From the NCBI GenBank assembly GCA_041748615.1, contig JBGTCY010000133.1:1-19439 (forward strand): 19,439 nt of DNA, in the 5' to 3' direction. The translations under genes were made by a program, and so were the position numbers. The stretch's first letter is position 1. Every line of letters starts with the position of its first letter. Positions 7,330-13,891 of the stretch are shown here, one piece after another. This DNA comes from JBGTCY01 sp041748615. Its GTDB lineage: Bacteria; Bacteroidota; Bacteroidia; Chitinophagales; CAIOSU01. The notes below the pieces were generated by a model. That model was not told where the DNA came from. It searched no databases and was given only the letters and a program-made list of their open reading frames with translations.

Positions 7330-8526
7330 ATGAGCGAAACAGTCATCGTCAACGGCATCCCCAAAAATATTTCCTATCAACGCTGCACCCGCTGCATTAG
7401 CGACAGCACCTGTCCCGGAATAAAATTTGACAATAAAGGGGTTTGCAACTTCTGTCACCTGCACGACAAGTGGGTGAAAATGTATCCAAACGATGAACGA
7501 GGACAAACTATCTGGAACAAGCAGTTGGAAAAAATCAAGCGTGATGGCAAAGGCAAAAATTATGATTGTGTGGTGGGCATCAGTGGTGGCAGGGACAGTT
7601 CTTATGTGCTGCATCTGATTGTGACCAAGTACAAACTGCGTCCTTTAGCCGTGCATTTCAATGACGGCTTCGACAATCCGGTGGGCGGAGAAAATATGAT
7701 AAACATCACCCGCAAGCTGGGCGTTGAACTCCGCACGATTACCAGCGACTGGCGCGAAGCGAAAGACCTCAAAATTTCTTTTCTCAAAGCTTCCGTTCCC
7801 GAACTGAATGAAGGTACGGATGTGGGCATTGCCGCTTCATGCTATGGCGTAGCTTTCAAAGAAGGTGTGAAGCATATCCTTTACGGTCAGTCATTCCGCA
7901 CAGAGGGCATCAAGCCGATGAGTTGGGCATACATGGTGGGCGACTATTTGAATGACGTGCAAAATAAATTCGGTTCGGTGAAACTCCGCAAGTGGCAGCC
8001 TGACAATCCCAACTATCATCTCGGATGGAAAGAGTTGTTTTATTACAGCATCCTCAAAGGCATCAAAGCCTATTCGCCTTTGTATTATGAAAAATATATC
8101 CGAAAGGAAGCGGAAGAAATTCTGGTATGCGAATATGACTGGGTCTATCCGGGTGCGCATTATTATGATGATTTATATTGGTCGCTGATTACGTATGTCC
8201 ATCGTGTGAAATTCAATATTGATTTCCGCCTCAACGCTTACAGCGCCCTTATCCGCGATGGTCAGATGGACAGAGCGTGGGCGCTCGAAGCCGTGAAAAA
8301 ACCTTACGTGATGGAAGACCCGCGTATCATTGATTTGTGTCTGAAACGGCTGGCAGTCTCCCGCGAACAATTTGAGGAATGGATGCAGTTGCCGCCCAAA
8401 ACTTTTCGTGATTACAACACCGGCTATGGCTTCATGCAACTGTTGCGCCCCGGTATTAAATTAGTTACTAAACTCGGCTTCATGCCGGAGATTGTGTATG
8501 ATAAATATTTTTTGTGCGGGGAGTAG
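7330..8526 (+). CDS. WbpG-like N-acetyl sugar amidotransferase
   Basis: A 398-residue protein of the WbpG/PseA-like N-acetyl sugar amidotransferase family, part of the PP-loop ATP pyrophosphatase superfamily. It starts with a zinc-ribbon-like Cys pattern (C19-x2-C22 in YQRCTRC and C39-x2-C42 in VCNFC), then the PP-loop SGGRDSS at about 85-91, and later GTDVGIAASCYGVA and LYGQSFRTEGI. Known relatives convert a sugar N-acetyl group to an acetamidino group, using ammonia from a HisH-type glutaminase with a HisF partner; neither partner gene is in this window. ATG 7330 is chosen over an in-frame TTG at 7276 because the extra 18 residues look unrelated to the family. It heads the plus-strand run that leads to the carbamoyltransferase. 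Confidence 0.85.
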   Translation: MSETVIVNGIPKNISYQRCTRCISDSTCPGIKFDNKGVCNFCHLHDKWVKMYPNDERGQTIWNKQLEKIKRDGKGKNYDCVVGISGGRDSSYVLHLIVTKYKLRPLAVHFNDGFDNPVGGENMINITRKLGVELRTITSDWREAKDLKISFLKASVPELNEGTDVGIAASCYGVAFKEGVKHILYGQSFRTEGIKPMSWAYMVGDYLNDVQNKFGSVKLRKWQPDNPNYHLGWKELFYYSILKGIKAYSPLYYEKYIRKEAEEILVCEYDWVYPGAHYYDDLYWSLITYVHRVKFNIDFRLNAYSALIRDGQMDRAWALEAVKKPYVMEDPRIIDLCLKRLAVSREQFEEWMQLPPKTFRDYNTGYGFMQLLRPGIKLVTKLGFMPEIVYDKYFLCGE

Positions 8527-8551
8527 TTAGATTTTAGACATGAGATGTGAG

Positions 8552-8593
8552 ACGACAGACGACAGACGACAGACGACAGAAGACAGACGACAG
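8552..8593. repeat. Heptamer tandem repeat (ACGACAG, six units)
   Basis: Six consecutive 7-bp units with consensus ACGACAG occupy this stretch. The fifth unit is the variant AAGACAG; the others are exact. The tract lies between the amidotransferase stop and the carbamoyltransferase start, in the leader of the latter. A length-variable microsatellite here could alter promoter spacing, but that is inference. Confidence 0.9.
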
Positions 8594-8628
8594 AAAAATA
8601 TTAACTTATAAATTTAGATAAATAAATA

Positions 8629-10437
8629 ATGAACCAAAACCCATCTTCCAGCTCGGAAAAGGCAAACAGTCCGGACTCCCCTCTCCTTCGGAGAGGGGGC
8701 GGGGGTGAGGCAATTTTAGGCATCAACGGAGGCGTCCGTCCCGGCTATCAGGATATTGCGGCTGTGCTGATGCGCGATGGAAAAGTGCTTGCCGCCATAG
8801 AAGAAGAAAGGCTTACCCGCGTGAAGCATCTTGCCGGGCAGTTGCCTATCCTTTCCGTCAAAGAAGTGTTGAAGATTGCGGGAATTGAAATGAAAGACGT
8901 GTCGGTGATTGCCTTTCACGGCAGCACCTGGCAGGCAAGTATCGAAGATATATTAAAAAATCATTTTGAAAACAACTTTGGGTATTGCCCGCCTGTCAAG
9001 CGTTATCATCATCATGACTGCCATGAGGCAAGCGCGTTTTATGCATCCGGTTTTGAGGAAGCATTAATCATCACAATAGATGGTTCGGGCGATGGGGTGA
9101 GTACACAAATTGCCGTGGGAAAGATAGAGGGCAGTTCTGAAAATTCTTCCGCTGTCTCCCTCGCCTTCGGAGAGGGCGGGGGTGAGGCGAATAAAAAAGC
9201 AATTTTCAGAACTGCCCGGACAAACATCAAGCTATTGCACCGCGAACACCGCCCGCAAAGCCTCGGCATGTATTATTCCATGTTCACGCAGCTTTGCGGC
9301 TTCACCCGCGATGCGGATGAATACAAATTGATGGGATTGGCTGCTTATGGTGATGCTTCTAAATTTAATTTAGATGATGTTTTAAAGCTCACTGAAAACG
9401 GCTATCAATTCAATGAACAATACATGGTCAATATTCCAGCCGGACAACCTTCGCCCAGCCGGCATGAAATGCTGTTCAACGAAAAGTTGTTGGAGAAAAC
9501 CGGGTTGAAAAGGCGGCATGAAAAAACCATCACACAACTTTATAAAGATTTGGCAGCAGCAGCGCAGCGACAGTTGGAAAAAGCGTTGGTACAATTGGTG
9601 AAAAAATATATCCATGAAACCGGCATCCGCAAAGTCTGTCTCGCGGGGGGCGTAGCGCTGAACTGTCTTGCCAATCAAAAAATTGAAATGCTCGATGAGG
9701 TGGAAGAACTATTCATTCAGCCTGCCGCCAATGATGCGGGCATTTCGCTAGGTGCCGCATATCTTGCAAGTATCGAAGCAGGTGTCACGCATTTTGAAAA
9801 ACAAACACACACTTTCTTCGGCAATGAATTTTCAAATGACGAAATAGCGGAAACGCTTGAGCGGTGCAATTTGAAATTTCAAAAACTGAAACAGGAACAA
9901 CTCATTCAACAAGCCGCACAATCATTAGCAAATAACAAAGTTATCGGCTGGTTCCAGGGGCGGATGGAATTCGGTCCGCGGGCGCTGGGCAACCGCAGCA
10001 TTTTAGCCAATCCTGCCGCACCCGACATTCAGCAGACCGTTAATCACAAAATCAAATTCCGGGAAGGGTTTCGTCCGTTTGGTGCGAGCGTTTTGGAAGA
10101 AGATTTTCACAAGTATTTTGAAGCAAAATGCGATGATGCACCCTATATGACAAAGGTATTCAACGTAAAAAAGGAATATCAAAAAATACTGGAAGGCGTC
10201 ACCCATGCTGATGGCACCTGCCGGGTGCAAACCGTGAGCCATGAACAAAATCCGTTGTACTATGAATTACTGCAAGCCTTCAAAAAACGCACCGGACATG
10301 GCGCGTTGCTCAACACCAGCTTCAACCTCAATCACGAACCGATTGTCTGCACACCGCGCGAAGCGGTAGCAAGTTTTTATGCAAGCGGATTGGATGAACT
10401 ATATGTTGGGGAATGTATTGTCAGAAAAAGAGAATAA
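8629..10437 (+). CDS. NodU/CmcH-family O-carbamoyltransferase with two in-frame repeat insertions
   Basis: A 602-residue carbamoyltransferase of the NodU/CmcH/TobZ family, which moves a carbamoyl group from carbamoyl phosphate, through carbamoyl-adenylate, to a sugar or antibiotic hydroxyl. The Kae1-like part begins at ILGINGG (residue 29), with EEERLTRVKH, the metal-site motif YHHHDCHEA (126-134), TIDGSGDGVST and RPQSLGMYYSMFTQLCGF. The C-terminal domain has GWFQGRMEFGPRALGNRSIL near residue 440 and FRPFGASVLEE. The usual start would lie just before ILGINGG; here about 28 extra residues, partly encoded by a palindromic repeat (SPLLRRGGGGE), precede it. A second repeat lies within residues 167-197, in the loop before the SLG motif. 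The frame is intact throughout, so the protein may still work. The acceptor is unknown. Confidence 0.9.
   Translation: MNQNPSSSSEKANSPDSPLLRRGGGGEAILGINGGVRPGYQDIAAVLMRDGKVLAAIEEERLTRVKHLAGQLPILSVKEVLKIAGIEMKDVSVIAFHGSTWQASIEDILKNHFENNFGYCPPVKRYHHHDCHEASAFYASGFEEALIITIDGSGDGVSTQIAVGKIEGSSENSSAVSLAFGEGGGEANKKAIFRTARTNIKLLHREHRPQSLGMYYSMFTQLCGFTRDADEYKLMGLAAYGDASKFNLDDVLKLTENGYQFNEQYMVNIPAGQPSPSRHEMLFNEKLLEKTGLKRRHEKTITQLYKDLAAAAQRQLEKALVQLVKKYIHETGIRKVCLAGGVALNCLANQKIEMLDEVEELFIQPAANDAGISLGAAYLASIEAGVTHFEKQTHTFFGNEFSNDEIAETLERCNLKFQKLKQEQLIQQAAQSLANNKVIGWFQGRMEFGPRALGNRSILANPAAPDIQQTVNHKIKFREGFRPFGASVLEEDFHKYFEAKCDDAPYMTKVFNVKKEYQKILEGVTHADGTCRVQTVSHEQNPLYYELLQAFKKRTGHGALLNTSFNLNHEPIVCTPREAVASFYASGLDELYVGECIVRKRE
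8668..8710. repeat. Palindromic repeat element, copy 1, inside the carbamoyltransferase frame
   Basis: The core is a perfect 9-bp stem, CCCCTCTCC at 8678-8686 and GGAGAGGGG at 8690-8698, with a TTC loop, followed by a GCGGGGGTGAGG tail. The same core and tail recur at 9157-9187. Such elements are scattered widely in Bacteroidota genomes (from memory). Here it is translated as part of the N-terminal extension of the carbamoyltransferase, between the ATG and the first conserved strand. Confidence 0.8.
9129..9217. repeat. Palindromic repeat element, copy 2, with 17-bp perfect outer arms
   Basis: The inner part repeats the CTCGCCTTCGGAGAGGG core and the GGGGGTGAGG tail of copy 1. It is enclosed by a perfect 17-bp inverted repeat: GGGCAGTTCTGAAAATT at 9129-9145 and its exact complement at 9201-9217. 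The whole 89-bp unit can fold as a nested hairpin and is translated in frame inside the carbamoyltransferase, in the loop after GDGVSTQIAVGKI. The outer arms are absent from copy 1. Confidence 0.82.
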
Positions 10438-10462
10438 ATTCATTTATAAAAAATAATGGCTG

Positions 10463-11308
10463 ATGCCCTTTACCTCCATCTTCCAAAACAACTCATATAA
10501 CACCCTTCTTCAACAGCAAGGCTACGCCATCGTTCCTTTTTTGCAGAAAGATGAAATCAAACAACTGACTGATTTCTTTTACACCCATCATCCCCAACTC
10601 CCCGAAGGCATGTATGCTTCCTCTCATGCGGGCGATTTTGATTTCCGGAAAATAATGAATGAAGCTATCAAACAAACCTGTTCGAGAGCGATGAAGACGA
10701 CTTTTCAAAATGCCACACCCTTAGGTGCTACGTTTATGGTGAAAAGTAAGGGCGAACATGGCAGCCTGCAGCCCCATCAGGACTGGAACATCGTGGATGA
10801 AAAACAATTCAACTCTTACAACATCTGGCTGCCGTTGGTTGACGTCAATGAAGAAAACGGCACACTGCTGATTTTACCCGACAGTCATACTTTGTTTGAA
10901 AATATCCGCGGGCTGAATATTCCCGCTTCGTTTGAAAAAGTGACGAATGAAGTCTGGCAATACCTCAAGCCGCTGAACATGAAAGCAGGCGGAGCCTTGG
11001 TATATGACCACCGTCTGCTACACGCTTCGTCCGTCAACAAAACCGACACTCCGCGTTTGGTGATTGTGTATGGATTAATCCCTCAGGCGGCAACCATGCG
11101 CTATTATTTCGGCAGGGAAAATGAGATTGAAGAATATGAATGCACTCCCGATTTTTATTTCAATGAGAAAATAACGGAAGGTCCGGCAGGTCTGCAGATG
11201 ATTAAAAAATTCAAGAATGAAAATCCGGTGATGGAATTTCACGACTTAGAAAAGCGATATGGCAAAAGTTTATCATTGATTCAAAAAGTGATGGGACTCT
11301 TCAAATGA
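10463..11308 (+). CDS. Phytanoyl-CoA dioxygenase (PhyH) family oxygenase, copy 3
   Basis: A 281-residue PhyH-family Fe(II)/2-oxoglutarate dioxygenase. Iron ligands are H105 and D107 (LQPHQDWNIVDE) and H187 (DHRLLHASSVN), with R198 in DTPRLVIVYG as the probable 2-oxoglutarate contact. ENGTLLILPDSHTLFENIRG near residue 131 is the family signature. H105 and D107 sit at the same residue numbers as in copy 1, and both N-termini read GYxxVPFL, so these two appear closer to each other than to copy 2. It follows the carbamoyltransferase by 25 bp and precedes the methyltransferase by 25 bp, so co-transcription is likely. It may hydroxylate the same scaffold that is carbamoylated. Confidence 0.87.
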   Translation: MPFTSIFQNNSYNTLLQQQGYAIVPFLQKDEIKQLTDFFYTHHPQLPEGMYASSHAGDFDFRKIMNEAIKQTCSRAMKTTFQNATPLGATFMVKSKGEHGSLQPHQDWNIVDEKQFNSYNIWLPLVDVNEENGTLLILPDSHTLFENIRGLNIPASFEKVTNEVWQYLKPLNMKAGGALVYDHRLLHASSVNKTDTPRLVIVYGLIPQAATMRYYFGRENEIEEYECTPDFYFNEKITEGPAGLQMIKKFKNENPVMEFHDLEKRYGKSLSLIQKVMGLFK

Positions 11309-11333
11309 TGCTAAAAGATTCTACATTCGCAAC

Positions 11334-12251
11334 ATGCTAATTTATTTACTCGTTGCCATTATCGTTTTTCAATTTGCGCTGATATCATGGCTGCTGCTGA
11401 AAAAAGGTGTCGAACCCGTGAAGGCGAAAGCTGTTTCAACAAACACCCCTCAATCTGTTTCTAAATTTTATAATGAAACCACCGACAAGTTTTTAGCGGT
11501 ATATGGCGAAATCATACAGGCTTTCCGAACAAATGATGTTGAAGAGTATTTGAATTACACCGCCCAATCCATGCAGTTGCAATCAGGCATGAAAGCGATT
11601 GACGCGGGCTGCGGGGTGTGCGGTCCGGCTTGTCATTTTGCCGCACGATTTCCCGGATTACAGATTGAAGCCGTGACGGTTTCGGAGATGCAGGTGGAAA
11701 AAAGCAAAAAAAAAATATCGGATAAAAATCTGCAATCCCAAGTCAATGTGCAGTTGGGAGATTATCATAAGCTGCATGAAATTTATCCGAAAGAAATTGC
11801 AGACCGCGTTTATTTCTTAGAGTCGTTCGGGCACAGCAACGATAAGGCAAAAGCCATCCATGCCGCTTATGAAGTCTTGAAACCGGGCGGAAAACTCTAT
11901 ATCAAAGATTTGTTTTTGCGGGAAAGCGAAAACGAGTGGGAGCAACAGCGCATCAATGAAATTGCCGGACAAATCAACCATGCCTATCAATATCAGATTT
12001 CCGATTTGTATGAAGTGTTGTCCGCTCTGCGTAAAAAAGGTTTTCTCATTGAATATGTTCGTCCGCCACAGGTGGAGCGCGATAAATTCGAACACCTCAC
12101 CATTTCCAACGAGTTTCAAAACTTGTTTGACATCGGCAAAATCGAAAGCTGGGACGACTATGTGTTCCCCATTGATTTTTATGAAATCTTAGCGGAAAAA
12201 CCTGCCTTCAGCCCGATGGAAAATATGCATCTGTATTTTATGAATAGATAA
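11334..12251 (+). CDS. Membrane-anchored class I SAM-dependent methyltransferase
   Basis: A 305-residue protein with a single N-terminal hydrophobic segment (residues 1-22, ending in LLLKKG), a linker, and a class I methyltransferase domain from about residue 45. Motif I is AIDAGCGVCGPA at about 88-99. A V-TVSEMQVEKSKKK segment follows, then the motif IV region YFLESFGHSND and LKPGGKLYIKDLF. The order and spacing resemble Methyltransf_11/25-type enzymes of the sterol, tocopherol and small-molecule group. The anchor suggests a lipid-linked substrate, which fits the UbiA gene downstream. Start ATG 11334 gives a clean signal-anchor. It lies 25 bp downstream of the third PhyH gene and is followed by a 304-bp gap. 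Confidence 0.82.
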   Translation: MLIYLLVAIIVFQFALISWLLLKKGVEPVKAKAVSTNTPQSVSKFYNETTDKFLAVYGEIIQAFRTNDVEEYLNYTAQSMQLQSGMKAIDAGCGVCGPACHFAARFPGLQIEAVTVSEMQVEKSKKKISDKNLQSQVNVQLGDYHKLHEIYPKEIADRVYFLESFGHSNDKAKAIHAAYEVLKPGGKLYIKDLFLRESENEWEQQRINEIAGQINHAYQYQISDLYEVLSALRKKGFLIEYVRPPQVERDKFEHLTISNEFQNLFDIGKIESWDDYVFPIDFYEILAEKPAFSPMENMHLYFMNR

Positions 12252-12268
12252 AATGCTGTGTTTACAGT

Positions 12269-12319
12269 TTTGTGATTTCAGTTATCATAAACCTAACTCG
12301 GAAAACCGGAAATCACAAA
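12269..12319. repeat. 11-bp perfect inverted repeat downstream of the methyltransferase
   Basis: The arms TTTGTGATTTC (12269-12279) and GAAATCACAAA (12309-12319) are exact complements with a 29-nt spacer. They lie 17 bp after the methyltransferase stop. This could be a transcript-end structure or the tip of a small repeat element; there is no T-tract, so a simple intrinsic terminator is less likely. Confidence 0.5.
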
Positions 12320-12407
12320 TGTCAAAAAGCAAATAACAAATAAATCTCAAAAAGCAAAAATTCAAATGGTCAAAAAAAACCTGTCCCGGACGAAGGATTA
12401 TAAAAGC

Positions 12408-12437
12408 AATATCATATACTGATATTGGGGTTTTTTT
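12408..12437 (+). terminator. Weak terminator-like hairpin
   Basis: The arms AATATCA (12408-12414) and TGATATT (12420-12426) have a 5-nt loop, then GGGG and a run of seven T. The stem is AT-only apart from one pair and is separated from the T-run by four G, so it would be a poor intrinsic terminator. Confidence 0.25.
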
Positions 12438-12555
12438 CGAACATTTAAAATTGGATATTATTTATTATTTGATGCTTGTCTTTTGAAATTTACTGCCAAA
12501 AAATGTAAGAATTTGAAATGTTAGACACCTAAACTTGTAATCTGTATCAAACAAA

Positions 12556-13716
12556 ATGCCCCGCCAATTCCTCCATAAACTCTCTGCGATTACCCGCGCC
12601 AAAGACTGGCGGCTGAGTTTCGTGCCGTTTATTATGGGTTGCGTGTATCTGTGGCTGTGGTGGTTCAGGCTGCCGTTTTCACTGCAAATTATCTGGCTCA
12701 CGTTTTTGTCATTAGTGACAACGGTGGGATTTGCCTCTCTGGGCTATTTCATCAATGAATTTTTCGACAAGGCAAGCGATGCCAAAGCCGGTAAAATCAA
12801 TAACCTCACGCATCTTTCCGTGCTCTTGCAGCTTGCCATTTTCCTGCTGACGGTCGCGCTCACTTTTCTGCCCTGGCTCTGGCTGCCGCACACTGCGTTG
12901 ACTTGGGTGCTCATCGCCTTGCAAATCGGTTTATACTTGGTTTATTCATTGCCGTTCCCGCGCCTGAAAGAAGCCGTTTATCTCTCCCTGCCGGTGGACG
13001 CGCTTTATGCGTATGTGGTGCCGCTGATGTTGTCGTTTTACACCTTCAGTCTCATTGCGGGCGCACCCGGCTTTCCGGTGTGGCTGTATGTGTTCGCGAC
13101 TGCCGTTTTGTTTATCGGCTTGCGCAACATCATCATTCACCAAGTTGTAGATGTGCTGAAAGACGAGCGCACCGGTCACCGCACATTGCCGATGACATTG
13201 GGCGTCACCTCCACGCACCGGTTGATTTTTATTGTGGCGGCTTATGAGATTTTTTTAATTGCCCTGTGGAGCGTAGTGATGTGCACGGGTGAACCCGTTT
13301 TTTTGCTCTGGCTCATCCCTTACGCGTTCATCGGTTTTCTCACACTGCGCACGATTGCGGCTGAACATTACAGCGTCCATTCTGATATTTTGCTCATCAA
13401 TCGCGCGTATCAATATCTGTTTCCATTGCTGATGCTTGTATTTGCCATCACGCATCATTCGGGTTGGCTAATGCTGTTGTTACTGCATGTGTGGCTGCTC
13501 GTGCCTTTTTATATCTTGGTGAAAGTGAAAGAATTTTTGAAAGTGAATTTTTACCGGGGCGTCACTTTTGTGACGGTGGATGTGCGTCATGCCTTCAGTA
13601 TGACAGTCAATCTACCGGTTTATTATTTTTTCCGTCTTTTCGGAGTGGATTTAGTGAAAGAGAAAAAAAGCGGGTGGGAGTATTTGTTGGGTAAATTGGG
13701 AAAGGGGAAATCTTGA
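12556..13716 (+). CDS. UbiA-family membrane prenyltransferase
   Basis: A 386-residue integral membrane protein with about eight or nine hydrophobic segments. It has the two Asp-rich motifs that bind Mg-diphosphate in UbiA prenyltransferases: N67-x3-D71-x3-D75 (NEFFDKASD) and D199-x3-D203 (HQVVDVLKDERTGHRTLP). The family joins a prenyl chain to an aromatic ring, a sugar phosphate or a glycerol phosphate in the membrane. It is longer than many members because of a C-terminal part of about 60 residues, with FLKVNFYRGVTFVTVDVRHAF and a tail ending KLGKGKS. The prenyl acceptor cannot be named. The last 46 bp of the gene recur almost exactly at 17038-17083. The 304-bp gap upstream suggests its own promoter. 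Confidence 0.87.
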   Translation: MPRQFLHKLSAITRAKDWRLSFVPFIMGCVYLWLWWFRLPFSLQIIWLTFLSLVTTVGFASLGYFINEFFDKASDAKAGKINNLTHLSVLLQLAIFLLTVALTFLPWLWLPHTALTWVLIALQIGLYLVYSLPFPRLKEAVYLSLPVDALYAYVVPLMLSFYTFSLIAGAPGFPVWLYVFATAVLFIGLRNIIIHQVVDVLKDERTGHRTLPMTLGVTSTHRLIFIVAAYEIFLIALWSVVMCTGEPVFLLWLIPYAFIGFLTLRTIAAEHYSVHSDILLINRAYQYLFPLLMLVFAITHHSGWLMLLLLHVWLLVPFYILVKVKEFLKVNFYRGVTFVTVDVRHAFSMTVNLPVYYFFRLFGVDLVKEKKSGWEYLLGKLGKGKS

Positions 13717-13817
13717 GATGTGTTTTTTTATTACGGGGAACATTTAAAAAACATTGAATTATAATTGCCACGAATGCACGAATAAAACTCAATGCATTCG
13801 TAGCGACATTAATATTT
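13671..13817 (+). repeat. Long direct repeat, left copy (UbiA 3' tail plus intergenic sequence)
   Basis: This stretch covers the last 15 codons of the UbiA gene and about 100 bp after it. It aligns with 17038-17185: 45 of 46 bases match through the TGA, and later blocks ACGGGGAACATTTAAA, TGCCACGAATGCACGAAT and TAGCGACATTAATATTT match with small indels between. In this copy a 9-bp inverted repeat (ACGAATGCA 13770-13778, TGCATTCGT 13793-13801) is also present. The two copies bracket the TetR/phosphotransferase pair. Confidence 0.88.
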
Positions 13818-13891
13818 GAATTCACTTGCTTCTTCAGTTTGTTGTTCCGGCTCAGCAAGGCATATACAGAAACGTCAATAAGACAGACTGA

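Larger units (their letters stand above)
12252..12555. other. AT-rich intergenic region with inverted and direct repeats
   Basis: This 304-bp gap holds no credible gene. It has an 11-bp perfect inverted repeat, TTTGTGATTTC at 12269-12279 and GAAATCACAAA at 12309-12319, just past the methyltransferase stop. A direct repeat, TCAAAAAGCAAA, is at 12322-12333 and 12347-12358. A 7-bp hairpin (AATATCA/TGATATT, 12408-12426) is followed by GGGG and seven T. One of these may end the methyltransferase transcript, and a promoter for the UbiA gene is expected near the right side, but none is clear. Confidence 0.5.

Noticed and set aside
8552..8593. CRISPR-like array
   Set aside because: The units are 7 bp and contiguous with no spacers; no cas genes are near.
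13718..13891. Separate small gene between UbiA and the phosphotransferase
   Set aside because: The stretch is explained by the direct repeat and a 9-bp inverted repeat; open frames there run from the UbiA shadow and carry no motif.
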